From Xanthomonas dyei (GTDB lineage: Bacteria; Pseudomonadota; Gammaproteobacteria; Xanthomonadales; Xanthomonadaceae), in contig NZ_MDEE01000033.1 of the NCBI RefSeq assembly GCF_002939865.1, positions 1 to 56,383 on the forward strand: 56,383 nt of DNA, read 5' to 3'. The notes below the pieces were generated by a model that did no database searches, was not told the DNA's origin, and saw nothing but the letters and a program-made list of their open reading frames with translations. Positions 38,666 through 46,474 of the stretch are shown here, one piece after another (positions within the stretch are counted from its first letter, which is position 1; each line of letters starts with the position of its first letter). A program made the translations under genes and the position numbers.

Positions 38666-39124
38666 ATGACCGCCGATTCCCCATTCCCGTCTCCCGATTC
38701 CCCGCCTGTATTCAGTTGGCCGACACGCGTCTACTGGGAAGATACCGACGCCGGCGGGGTGGTCTACCACGCGCGCTACGTTGCTTTCATGGAGCGCGCG
38801 CGTACCGAGTGGATGCGCGCGGCCGGTTACGGGCAGGATCTGATGCGCCAGGACCACGGTCTGGTGTTTGCGGTTCGCTCGATGCAACTGGATTTCCTCA
38901 AGCCGGCCCGGCTCGACGACGCGCTGTCTGTGTCGGCGGTATTGCTGAAATGCAAACGGGCCAGCCTGCTGTTTGCGCAGTCGGTCCGTCGCGAAGGCGA
39001 GGTGCTGTTGACTGCCGAGGTGCGCATCGCCGCACTCGGCACCAGCGACTTCCGCCCGCGCGGCATGGACGATGCGCTGTATGACGTGTTGAAAGCTTTA
39101 GAAACCCCAGAATCAGATGACTGA
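38666..39124 (+). CDS. ybgC: YbgC-type acyl-CoA thioesterase of the Tol-Pal cluster
   Basis: A 152-residue hot-dog-fold thioesterase, usually the first gene of the tol-pal cluster. The catalytic region is YWEDTDAGGVVYHARYVAFM, with Asp as the active-site residue. The N-terminal 15 residues (MTADSPFPSPDSPPV) are unusual: they are encoded by one arm of the GATTCCC repeat (38673-38705), which overlaps the beginning of the gene. No better start lies between this repeat and the domain. It is followed by tolQ after 11 bases. Confidence 0.93.
   Translation: MTADSPFPSPDSPPVFSWPTRVYWEDTDAGGVVYHARYVAFMERARTEWMRAAGYGQDLMRQDHGLVFAVRSMQLDFLKPARLDDALSVSAVLLKCKRASLLFAQSVRREGEVLLTAEVRIAALGTSDFRPRGMDDALYDVLKALETPESDD
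38673..38705 (+). repeat. GATTCCC repeat arm inside the ybgC 5' coding end
   Basis: CGATTCCCCATTCCCGTCTC followed by CCGATTCCCC matches the right arms of the elements flanking ruvC. It is translated as DSPFPSPDSPP at the ybgC N-terminus. No complementary left arm is seen nearby. Confidence 0.8.
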
Positions 39125-39135
39125 GGAACGAACGG

Positions 39136-39915
39136 ATGTCGATTGCATTGCTCCTGGCCCTGCAGGACACGGTAGTGGAAGCACTACCGCAGGAAGTCAC
39201 CGCGGCCGCGGCGCAAACCGCCACGGCGGCGCATAACAGCAGCATCAACTATGTTGATCTGATCCTGCGCGCCAGCATCCCGGTGAAGATCATCGTGCTG
39301 TTGCTGCTGATCGGCTCGTTCATCAGTTGGGTGATCATTTTCCGCAAGGCGCGTGCGTTCAAGCAGGCCAACCGCGAGGCGGACGAGTTCGAAAACCGCT
39401 TCTGGTCCGGTGCCGATCTTGCCAAGCTCTACGCTTCGGCAACCGACCGCAACCGCAGCGTCGGCGGTCTGGAATCGATGTTCGAAAGCGGGTTCCGCGA
39501 ATTTTCGCGGCTACGCGATCGCCGCCGCCTGGATGCGCGCGTGCAGCTCGAAGGCGCACAGCGCGCCATGCGGACCGCCTTCACCCGTGAGGTCGATCAG
39601 CTGGAGCGCAATCTCGAATTGCTGGCCAACATCGGCTCCACCGCGCCGTACGTCGGCCTGGTCGGTACCGTGTTCGGCATCATGGTGACCATGCACGACA
39701 TGGTCAGCAGCGGCGAGCAGGCCGGTATCGCCGCCGTGGCACCGGGTATTTCCGAAGCCTTGTTCGCCACCGCCATCGGCCTGTTCGTGGCGATCCCGGC
39801 GGTGTGGGCCTACAACCGCTTCACCACCCGCGTGGAACGGCTGTCGGTGCGCTACGAAACCTTCGCCGACGAGTTCAGCTCCATCCTGCAGCGCCAGGCT
39901 GGCGCGGACGAGTAA
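39136..39915 (+). CDS. tolQ: TolQ, proton channel subunit of Tol-Pal
   Basis: A 259-residue inner-membrane protein with three transmembrane helices: near residues 43-65 (VKIIVLLLLIGSFISWVIIF), 165-190 (STAPYVGLVGTVFGIMVTMH) and 200-235. It is a MotA/TolQ/ExbB family member which, with TolR, uses the proton motive force to energise TolA for outer-membrane constriction at division. The stop codon overlaps the start of a 60-codon reading frame (TAATG) that reaches tolR. Confidence 0.96.
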   Translation: MSIALLLALQDTVVEALPQEVTAAAAQTATAAHNSSINYVDLILRASIPVKIIVLLLLIGSFISWVIIFRKARAFKQANREADEFENRFWSGADLAKLYASATDRNRSVGGLESMFESGFREFSRLRDRRRLDARVQLEGAQRAMRTAFTREVDQLERNLELLANIGSTAPYVGLVGTVFGIMVTMHDMVSSGEQAGIAAVAPGISEALFATAIGLFVAIPAVWAYNRFTTRVERLSVRYETFADEFSSILQRQAGADE

Positions 39916-40097
39916 TGCGCCTCTCTCGCAAGCTCTCTGGCCTGCGCGCGCGCGTTGCAGACGCCTGCGCAGCGCAGCGGCTGGATACGTCCAGCGCCAA
40001 TGTGCATGCGCCGGTCTGCGTCGCTTGGACAGGCGAGCCACTGGCGACAGAGCGCACACGTGGGTGCGAGGGATTAATGAGGAACGTTTCGCGATGA
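39915..40097 (+). CDS. Possible 60-residue small ORF bridging tolQ and tolR
   Basis: The ATG overlaps the tolQ stop (TAATG at 39913-39917), and the TGA overlaps the tolR start (ATGA at 40094-40097). The peptide starts MRLSRKLSGLRARVADACAA and is basic, with no membrane segment or motif that I recognise. The fit at both junctions suggests translational coupling, but codon content and composition do not prove it is real. The alternative is a 178-base non-coding spacer between tolQ and tolR. Confidence 0.35.
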   Translation: MRLSRKLSGLRARVADACAAQRLDTSSANVHAPVCVAWTGEPLATERTRGCEGLMRNVSR

Positions 40098-40543
40098 TTT
40101 CCGGTATTTCCCGCCGTAAGAAGCGCAAGCTCAAATCCGACATCAACGTCGTGCCATACATCGACGTGATGCTGGTGCTGCTGATCATCTTCATGGTGAC
40201 CGCGCCGCTGTTGACCCTGAGCACCGACGTCACCCTGCCGAGCTCGCGCGCCAAAGCGCTGGAAAGCAAGCAGGACCCGATCGTGGTGGTGGTCGCCGCC
40301 GATGGCCAACTGGCATTGCAGCTGCCCAAAGGCAAGCCGCAGGCCATGGACGTCGATGCGCTGCAGGCGCAGCTGGCCGCCATCGTGGCGCAGGACAAGG
40401 ACGCACGCGTCGTGGTGGCCGGAGATCGCGCCGCGCCGTACCAAAAGATCATGGACGCCATCGACGTGCTCAAGCAGGCCAAGGTCGAGAAGGTCGGCCT
40501 GATCTCCGACTCCGGCGGCACTGCAGGCAGCGATGCACGCTGA
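40094..40543 (+). CDS. tolR: TolR, Tol-Pal proton channel subunit
   Basis: A 149-residue ExbD/TolR-family protein. Cytoplasmic basic N-terminus (MISGISRRKKRKLKSDINVV), a single transmembrane helix with the essential Asp (PYIDVMLVLLIIFMVTAPLL), and a periplasmic domain that binds peptidoglycan. ATG at 40094 with GAGGAA upstream. The frame is open further upstream (to 40025) but lacks homology. It overlaps tolA by 11 bases. Confidence 0.95.
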   Translation: MISGISRRKKRKLKSDINVVPYIDVMLVLLIIFMVTAPLLTLSTDVTLPSSRAKALESKQDPIVVVVAADGQLALQLPKGKPQAMDVDALQAQLAAIVAQDKDARVVVAGDRAAPYQKIMDAIDVLKQAKVEKVGLISDSGGTAGSDAR

Positions 40544-41576
40544 CGCACTCCCCACCCAGGGCGCGCGCGAGGATGGCTGGTTGCGACCGGTCATGCTGGC
40601 CTTGGTCGTGCATATTCTGGTCGCGCTGGTGTTCATCGCCGGCTGGCTGTGGTCGCCCGAACGCTCGGTCGAACCGGCGGCGGGCGACCCCAGCATGGAA
40701 GCCTCGCTGGACGTCTCTGCCGCCGAGGCGCGCGTGGCCCGTCAGGCGCTGAAGGCCACGCCGTTGGAAGCACCGCCGCCGCCGCCGCCGGCGCCATTGC
40801 CCGAGCCAGCCCCGGAAGACAGCGTGCCGCCGCCGCAGCCGATTCCCGAGCCGCGGCCACAAGATGCGCCCACGCAGCAGCAGGCACAGGCGCAGGAACG
40901 CGTTGCCCAGCCGGACAAGGTCGACCAGGACAAGGTCGATGCGTTAGCCATTTCAGAAGAGAAGGCCAAGCAGGAGCAGGAAGCCAAGCGTCGCCAGGAG
41001 CAGATCGACCTGACCGAGCGTAAGCGTCAGGAAGAGGCCGAGCAGAAGCTTCGCCTGGCCAAGCAGCAGGAAGAGGCCGACGCCAAGAAGAAGCAGGCCG
41101 CTGCCGAGCAGGCTGCCGACGCCGAGCGCCAGAAGAAGATCGCCGACATCCGCCGCCAGCGTGAGCAGGCCACCAAGGAGGCCGCGCTGGCCGAGCAGAA
41201 GCTGCGCCAGGTTGCGGCTGCGCGCGCACAGCAGGCCTCTGCCGCGGCAGCGACCAGTGCGCAGCCGACTGCAGGGCAGGGCGGCACCAGCACCGACCTG
41301 GCGGCCAAGTACGCTGCTGCGATCCAGCAAAAAGTGCTGTCCCAGTGGGTGCGCCCGCCATCGGTGCCGCCGGGGCAAAAGTGCACCATCAACATCCGTC
41401 AGTTGCCCGGTGGCAGCGTGATGGAGGCCAAGGTCGCGCCGGGTTGCCCGTACGACGAGGCCGGCCAGCGCTCGATCGAGGCTGCGGTGTTGAGCGCACA
41501 GCCGCTGCCGTATCGCGGGTTCGAATCGGTGTTCCAGCGCAATCTGACCTTCGTATTCACCGCGCAGGATCAGTGA
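40533..41576 (+). CDS. tolA: TolA, periplasm-spanning Tol-Pal protein
   Basis: A 347-residue protein linking the inner membrane to Pal/TolB. N-terminal transmembrane helix (residues about 20-42, MLALVVHILVALVFIAGWLW). Pro-rich section (about 70-115), then a long Lys/Glu/Ala/Gln coiled-coil section (about 140-230), then a globular C-terminal TolA/TonB-like domain (VLSQWVRPPSVPPGQKCTIN; GGSVMEAKVAPGCPYDEAG) with two Cys likely to form a disulfide. It overlaps tolR. Confidence 0.94.
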   Translation: MHADALPTQGAREDGWLRPVMLALVVHILVALVFIAGWLWSPERSVEPAAGDPSMEASLDVSAAEARVARQALKATPLEAPPPPPPAPLPEPAPEDSVPPPQPIPEPRPQDAPTQQQAQAQERVAQPDKVDQDKVDALAISEEKAKQEQEAKRRQEQIDLTERKRQEEAEQKLRLAKQQEEADAKKKQAAAEQAADAERQKKIADIRRQREQATKEAALAEQKLRQVAAARAQQASAAAATSAQPTAGQGGTSTDLAAKYAAAIQQKVLSQWVRPPSVPPGQKCTINIRQLPGGSVMEAKVAPGCPYDEAGQRSIEAAVLSAQPLPYRGFESVFQRNLTFVFTAQDQ

Positions 41577-41844
41577 GCGCGGCGGTGGATCGTGGTGCGG
41601 CAGCTTGCGAGCGCTGCGCCGGGGTATGAGGCGTCTGATGACAACCTGGTCTATGCGTTGTCGTCTCATGTCTTGCCGGCGTGGATTGCGGCTCGGTAGC
41701 GCCCGACCGGCGTCAGGCTTGCCGGAGTTGCCTCGCCGTTAGACCGCTCGCTCCATTTTCACGTTGTCTCGTTCATGATTGCGAGTATGTTCACTCGCTG
41801 ATTGGTATCCCTTGCACACTTTTCCTGCCCGATCCGAGCCGTCC

Positions 41845-43164
41845 ATGAAAAAACCGCTGCGTTGGCTAGCTGCCTTGACCGCCCTGTTGTTGCCGCTGAG
41901 CGCACTCGCGCAACAGCAAGGGCTCACCATCGACATCGTGGGCGGTAGCGCCTCGGCGACGCCGATCACCGTCGTCCCCATGCCCTACCAGGGCTCCGGC
42001 ACTGCACCGCAGACCGACGTGTCTGCCGTCGTCGGCGCCGACCTGGATCGTTCCGGACAGTTCCGCACGTTGCCGGTGGCGCAGATCGTCGAAAAGCCGA
42101 CCCGCGGCACCGAGGTGCAATTCCAGACCTGGCGCACGCTCAAGCAGAACTACATCGTCGTCGGCCGCGTGATGGATGCGGGCGAGGGCGCGTATCGCGT
42201 CGAGTACGAACTGTTCGACGTGGCCAAGGGCGAGCGCATGCTCGGTCTGGCGATGACCGCGCGCGCCAATGCGATGCGCGACGTGTCGCACCAGATGGCC
42301 GATGCGATCTACGAAAAAATCACCGGCGTGCGCGGCGCGTTCTGGACCCGTATCGCCTACGTGACCGCCAGCGGTAAGGGTGGCGCCATGCGCTACGCGC
42401 TGATGGTGGCCGATTCGGATGGCTACAACCCGCAGACCATCGTGCGCTCGGCCGAGCCGCTGCTGTCGCCGAACTGGAGCCCGGACGGCAAGAAGCTGGC
42501 CTACGTGAGCTTCGAGCGTGGCAATTCCTCGATCTACCTCCAGGACATCGCCACCGGCGCACGTGAGCTGGTCTCTAGCTTCCGCGGCATCAACGGTGCA
42601 CCGTCGTTTTCGCCGGATGGCCGTCGCCTGGCGCTGGCGTTGTCGCGCAGCGGCAACCCGGAGATCTACGTGATGGATCTGGGCAGCAAGCAGCTGACCC
42701 AGCTGACCAACCACTTCGGCATCGATACCGAGCCGACCTGGGCGCCGGATGGCGGCAGCATCTATTTCACCTCCGATCGCGGCGGTCGCCCGCAGATCTA
42801 TCAGGTGGCAGCCAGCGGCGGCAGCGCCAATCGCGTCACCTTCCAGGGCAATTACAACGCGACTGCCAGCGTGTCGTTCGACGGCAAGAAGATCGCCGTG
42901 GCACAGGGCAGCGGCAACAGCTACCGCATCGCCATGATGGATCGCAGCCTGGGTTCGCCCAGCTGGAGCACGCTCTCGCCGGGTTCGCTGGACGAATCCC
43001 CGAGCTTTGCGCCCAACGCCAGCATGGTGCTGTACGCCGCACGTGAGGGTGGCCGGGGCGTGCTTTACGCCGTGTCCGCCGACGCTCGGGTCCGCCAGCG
43101 TCTGGTTCTGGCCGATGGTGATGTGAGAGAACCCGCTTGGGGGCCTTACCGAACCGCGCATTAA
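41845..43164 (+). CDS. tolB: TolB, periplasmic beta-propeller of Tol-Pal
   Basis: A 439-residue periplasmic protein. Signal peptide MKKPLRWLAALTALLLPLSA, cut near ALAQ. An N-terminal alpha/beta domain (to about residue 165) is followed by a six-bladed propeller with repeated WSPDGKKLAYVSF, FSPDGRRLALALS and WAPDGGSIYFTSD-type strands. It binds Pal and TolA. ATG 41845; an upstream in-frame start would remove the signal from the N-terminus. The gap to tolA is 268 bases and may hold a promoter. Confidence 0.96.
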   Translation: MKKPLRWLAALTALLLPLSALAQQQGLTIDIVGGSASATPITVVPMPYQGSGTAPQTDVSAVVGADLDRSGQFRTLPVAQIVEKPTRGTEVQFQTWRTLKQNYIVVGRVMDAGEGAYRVEYELFDVAKGERMLGLAMTARANAMRDVSHQMADAIYEKITGVRGAFWTRIAYVTASGKGGAMRYALMVADSDGYNPQTIVRSAEPLLSPNWSPDGKKLAYVSFERGNSSIYLQDIATGARELVSSFRGINGAPSFSPDGRRLALALSRSGNPEIYVMDLGSKQLTQLTNHFGIDTEPTWAPDGGSIYFTSDRGGRPQIYQVAASGGSANRVTFQGNYNATASVSFDGKKIAVAQGSGNSYRIAMMDRSLGSPSWSTLSPGSLDESPSFAPNASMVLYAAREGGRGVLYAVSADARVRQRLVLADGDVREPAWGPYRTAH

Positions 43165-43221
43165 TGTTAATATTTCGCTGCGTTAAACCACTCATTGGCC
43201 CAGAGCCTCCATAGGTATCCC

Positions 43222-43740
43222 ATGAACAAGTCCACCCGCGTCTTGCTTGTCTCCCTGTTGTCCGTTGCCGTGCTGGCTGGTTGCTCGAAGAAGGTGAAGG
43301 AAACTCCGCCTCCCGCAACCGATACCACCGCCGGTTCCTCCGTTCCCACCGGCCCGGCCACCTCTGGCCTGTACGGCCCGGGCGACCTGGATACCGATGC
43401 TTGCCTGCGCCAGCGCGTTGTCTACTTCGATCTGGATCAGGACTCCCTGAAGCCGGAATTCCAGGCCATCATGGCGTGCCATGCCAAGTACCTGCGCGAC
43501 CGTCCGTCCTCGCGCATCACCCTGCAGGGCAATGCTGACGAGCGCGGTTCGCGCGAGTACAACATGGGCCTGGGCGAGCGCCGCGGCAACGCTGTGTCGT
43601 CGTCGCTGCAGGCTGCCGGTGGTTCGGCCAGCCAGCTGACCGTCGTCAGCTACGGTGAAGAGCGTCCGGTCTGCACCGAAACCAGCGAAAGCTGCTGGTC
43701 GCAGAACCGTCGCGTTGAAATCGTGTACACGGCTCAGTAA
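43222..43740 (+). CDS. pal: Peptidoglycan-associated lipoprotein Pal
   Basis: A 172-residue outer-membrane lipoprotein. The signal peptide ends in the lipobox LAGC (residues about 19-22 of MNKSTRVLLVSLLSVAVLAG), so Cys is lipidated. The C-terminal OmpA-like domain binds peptidoglycan (ITLQGNADERGSREYNMGLG, ERRGNAV). ATG at 43222. The short gap from tolB is AT-rich (TTAATATT near 43169-43176) and may hold an additional promoter. Confidence 0.97.
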   Translation: MNKSTRVLLVSLLSVAVLAGCSKKVKETPPPATDTTAGSSVPTGPATSGLYGPGDLDTDACLRQRVVYFDLDQDSLKPEFQAIMACHAKYLRDRPSSRITLQGNADERGSREYNMGLGERRGNAVSSSLQAAGGSASQLTVVSYGEERPVCTETSESCWSQNRRVEIVYTAQ

Positions 43741-43746
43741 GAAACG

Positions 43747-44565
43747 ATGCGCTTTCGAGTGACATCTCTGTTCGTCGCGGCGGCCCTTGTGGTCGCCGCG
43801 CCGGCATACGCCCAGCGAGCCAGTCTCGCTGATCGTGTGGCGGTGCTCGAGCAGCAGCAGGCCAACAGTCAGGCCAACAACGATCTTCTCAACCAGTTGC
43901 AGCAGGCGCGTTCGGACCTGCAGGGCTTGCGTGCGACCGTTGAACAGCTGCAGCACGACAACGAGCAACTCAAGCAACAGTCCAAGGACCAGTATCTGGA
44001 CCTGGACGGGCGTCTGAACCGGTTGGAAGGTGCAGGTGGCGCAACGCCTCCGCTGCCTTCTGCCACCGGCAGCGTCCCCCCAGCCCCGGCTCCGTCCGCG
44101 CGGCCTGCAGCGGCGGCCACTTCCGAGAAGCCGCCGTCCGTCCATGGCGATGCAGGGACCATGGCTGTCAGCAACGATGAGCGCACTGCCTACAACGTCG
44201 CGTTCGATGCATTGAAGAACGGCAAATACGACGACGCGTCGCAGCTGTTTTTGAGTTTTCTCGAGCTTTATCCCAATGGTGTCTACACCCCCAATGCGCT
44301 GTATTGGCTGGGTGAGAGTTATTACGCCACCCGTAATTTCCAGCTTGCCGAGGCGCAGTTCCGCGATCTCGTCAGCCGCTATCCCACGCATGACAAGGCC
44401 GCTGGCGGTCTGCTGAAGCTCGGCCTGTCGCAGTACGGCGAAGGCAAGAACAACGAAGCCCAGCAAACCTTGCAGCAGGTCGTCTCGCAGTACCAGGGCT
44501 CGGACGCAGCACGTGTCGCCCAGGAACGCCTGCAGTCCATCCGTCTCGGCCAGCAACTGCGCTGA
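43747..44565 (+). CDS. cpoB: CpoB/YbgF, Tol-Pal-associated periplasmic TPR protein
   Basis: A 272-residue periplasmic protein coordinating peptidoglycan synthesis with Tol-Pal. Signal peptide MRFRVTSLFVAAALVVAAPA, cut near AYAQ. A trimerising coiled coil (residues about 27-97, rich in Gln/Leu/Asn), a Pro/Ala linker, then TPR repeats (YNVAFDALKNGKYDDASQLF; YPNGVYTPNALYWLGESYY). It starts six bases after pal, in the standard tol-pal order. Confidence 0.95.
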   Translation: MRFRVTSLFVAAALVVAAPAYAQRASLADRVAVLEQQQANSQANNDLLNQLQQARSDLQGLRATVEQLQHDNEQLKQQSKDQYLDLDGRLNRLEGAGGATPPLPSATGSVPPAPAPSARPAAAATSEKPPSVHGDAGTMAVSNDERTAYNVAFDALKNGKYDDASQLFLSFLELYPNGVYTPNALYWLGESYYATRNFQLAEAQFRDLVSRYPTHDKAAGGLLKLGLSQYGEGKNNEAQQTLQQVVSQYQGSDAARVAQERLQSIRLGQQLR

Positions 44566-44607
44566 GCCCGCGCGTCGTCGCCTGTTGGCGCGGCGCATAC
44601 TTTGCCC

Positions 44608-45291
44608 ATGAACGCCGCCGCCGTCCCCAGCGAGATCGTCCAGTCGCCGTTGCCGCGATTGAAGATCACCGAAATTTTCCTGTCCCTGCAAGGCGAAGCC
44701 GAAGCGGCTGGCTGGCCGACCGTGTTCGTGCGCCTGACCGGCTGCCCGTTGCGGTGCAACTACTGCGATACCGCTTACGCCTTCCACGGCGGCCAGTGGC
44801 ATGACATCGACGCGATCGTGGCCGAGGTCGCCAGCCATGGTGTGCGGCATGTCTGCGTGACCGGCGGTGAGCCGCTGGCGCAAAAGCGCTGCCTGGTATT
44901 GCTGCAGAAGCTGTGCGATGCGGGTTTCGACGTGTCGCTGGAAACCTCCGGCGCACTGGATGTTTCCGAGGTCGATGCCCGCGTCTCGCGTGTGGTCGAC
45001 ATCAAGACGCCCGCTTCCGGCGAAGAGCAGCGCAATCGCTGGGACAACCTGGCATTGCTGACCGCACGCGACCAGATCAAGTTCGTGATCTGCAGCCGCG
45101 CCGATTACGAATGGTCGCGCGAGATCGTCGCAACGCACGCGCTCGACCGTTGTTGCACGGTATGGTTTTCGCCCAGCAAGAGCGAAGTCACGCCGCGCCA
45201 GCTCGCCGACTGGATCGTGGCCGATCGCCTGCCGGTGCGCTTCCAGATGCAGCTGCACAAGATTCTCTGGGACGACGAGCCGGGCCGCTAA
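44608..45291 (+). CDS. queE: 7-carboxy-7-deazaguanine synthase QueE
   Basis: A 227-residue radical-SAM enzyme that makes 7-carboxy-7-deazaguanine in queuosine synthesis. The 4Fe-4S motif is GCPLRCNYCDTAY (CxxxCxxC). The GGEPL SAM-binding motif (CVTGGEPLAQKRC) is present. ATG at 44608; a TTG two codons earlier is less likely. It is paired with queC further on and follows cpoB by 42 bases. Confidence 0.95.
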   Translation: MNAAAVPSEIVQSPLPRLKITEIFLSLQGEAEAAGWPTVFVRLTGCPLRCNYCDTAYAFHGGQWHDIDAIVAEVASHGVRHVCVTGGEPLAQKRCLVLLQKLCDAGFDVSLETSGALDVSEVDARVSRVVDIKTPASGEEQRNRWDNLALLTARDQIKFVICSRADYEWSREIVATHALDRCCTVWFSPSKSEVTPRQLADWIVADRLPVRFQMQLHKILWDDEPGR

Positions 45292-45557
45292 GCGCGAGGA
45301 ATAGAGCGACTGGTCGTCGTGCCGGATGGCTCGATCAAACGCGATTGCGCCGGAACTGTGTGAGGTGTCATTGGCCATCGCCAGCGGCGTGCTCTTGATG
45401 CACTAGCGTCTGCATTCTGACCTCGGCTACAAAGCAGTCTCCAGCGCCTCCGTTGTGTTGCCTCGGTTGATGAGCGTGCCGAACAGACCGCTCGGCATCG
45501 CGGCCCGGCGCCGACCCTGCTAGCCTTTGCGTCTTCCGTTGTCGATGCCGTCCTGAA

Positions 45558-46232
45558 ATGAAAAAAGCTGTCGTTCTGTTATCCGGAGGCATGGACTCCG
45601 CCGCTGTCATTGCGCTCGCGCAGGAGCAGGGCTTTGCCGTGTACGCGCTGAGCGTGCGCTACGGTCAACGCCACACCTCCGAACTGGATGCGGCCGCACG
45701 CGTTGCCGCGGCGCAGGGCGTCGTCGCGCACAAGGTGGTCGATGTGGATCTGCGCAGCATCGGCGGCTCGGCGCTCACCGACGACATCGAGGTGCCGGAG
45801 GCCGGCGGCGACGGCATCCCGGTCACCTACGTGCCCGCGCGCAACACCATCATGCTGTCGCTGGCGCTCGGCTGGGCCGAAGTGGTCGGCGCCAACGACC
45901 TGTTCTGCGGTGTCAATGCGGTGGACTACTCCGGCTATCCGGACTGCCGCCCCGAATTCGTGCGCGCCTTCGAAATACTGGCCAACCTGGCCACCAAGGC
46001 CGGCGTGGAAGGCGCAGGCCTGCGCGTCCACGCACCGCTGCAGTTCCTCAGCAAGGCGGACATCGTGCGCGAAGGCGTACGCCTGGGCGTGGACTTCGGC
46101 CTCACCGTGTCCTGCTACCGCGCCGACGCCGACGGACGTGCCTGCGGCCACTGCGACGCCTGCCGGCTGCGCGCCGCCGGCTTTGCCGACGCCGGCGTTC
46201 AGGACCCCACGCATTACACGATTTCGTCTTGA
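45558..46232 (+). CDS. queC: 7-cyano-7-deazaguanine synthase QueC
   Basis: A 224-residue ATP-dependent enzyme converting 7-carboxy-7-deazaguanine to preQ0. The PP-loop is [13 protein letters not shown]; the C-terminal zinc ligands lie in [20 protein letters not shown]. It works directly after QueE in the queuosine pathway. The 266-base gap after queE shows no recognisable preQ1 riboswitch. The tRNA-Lys gene follows 47 bases later. Confidence 0.96.
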   Translation: MKKAVVLLSGGMDSAAVIALAQEQGFAVYALSVRYGQRHTSELDAAARVAAAQGVVAHKVVDVDLRSIGGSALTDDIEVPEAGGDGIPVTYVPARNTIMLSLALGWAEVVGANDLFCGVNAVDYSGYPDCRPEFVRAFEILANLATKAGVEGAGLRVHAPLQFLSKADIVREGVRLGVDFGLTVSCYRADADGRACGHCDACRLRAAGFADAGVQDPTHYTISS

Positions 46233-46245
46233 CGCCTGTGTAGGG

Positions 46246-46251
46246 TAGAAT
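46246..46251 (+). promoter_or_regulatory. Probable -10 box for tRNA-Lys
   Basis: TAGAAT lies 28 bases before the tRNA, at a suitable place. No good -35 hexamer is found at 16-18 bases; TTGACG at 46229-46234 is too close. Confidence 0.45.
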
Positions 46252-46279
46252 GCGCACCCCGACGCGCAGTCGGGTCAGT

Positions 46280-46355
46280 GGGCCGTTAGCTCAGTCGGTA
46301 GAGCAGAAGACTTTTAATCTTTTGGTCGATGGTTCGAATCCATCACGGCCCACCA
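46280..46355 (+). tRNA. tRNA-Lys (anticodon TTT)
   Basis: A complete 76-base cloverleaf including encoded CCA. The acceptor stem GGGCCGT pairs with ACGGCCC; the D arm is TAGCTCAGTCGGTAGAGCA; the anticodon loop CTTTTAA has TTT at 46313-46315; the T arm is GATGGTTCGAATCCATC. It lies after queC as in Pseudomonas. The integrase gene beginning 120 bases downstream suggests its 3' half is an attachment site. Confidence 0.98.
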
Positions 46356-46375
46356 TTAGAATCAGCAACTTAGAC

Positions 46376-46396
46376 GGCGCCTTAGGCGCTTTTTTT
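46376..46396 (+). terminator. Intrinsic terminator after tRNA-Lys
   Basis: GCGCC-TTA-GGCGC hairpin (46377-46389) followed by seven T residues. It could end tRNA-Lys transcription and would also mark DNA just inside the integrated element. Confidence 0.75.
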
Positions 46397-46402
46397 GTGC
46401 TT

Positions 46403-46424
46403 CCGGGAAAATTGCCGGGAAAAT
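46403..46424. repeat. Direct repeat CCGGGAAAAT x2 near the attachment site
   Basis: CCGGGAAAAT occurs at 46403-46412 and 46415-46424, 12 bases apart, between the tRNA 3' end and the integrase stop. Position and spacing fit arm-type integrase or excisionase binding sites, but this is inference. Confidence 0.45.
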
Positions 46425-46474
46425 ACTGGCCAGGAACGCTCTTCCATGGCCAAGTGATCAGAGCGGCGCCCGCT

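Noticed and set aside
43192..45378. 728-codon minus-strand frame across pal, cpoB and queE
   Set aside because: It lies antisense to three genes with diagnostic motifs and has no domain of its own.
45292..45557. preQ1 riboswitch upstream of queC
   Set aside because: I could not find the short pseudoknot pattern with an A-rich tail; the region is plain GC-rich DNA.
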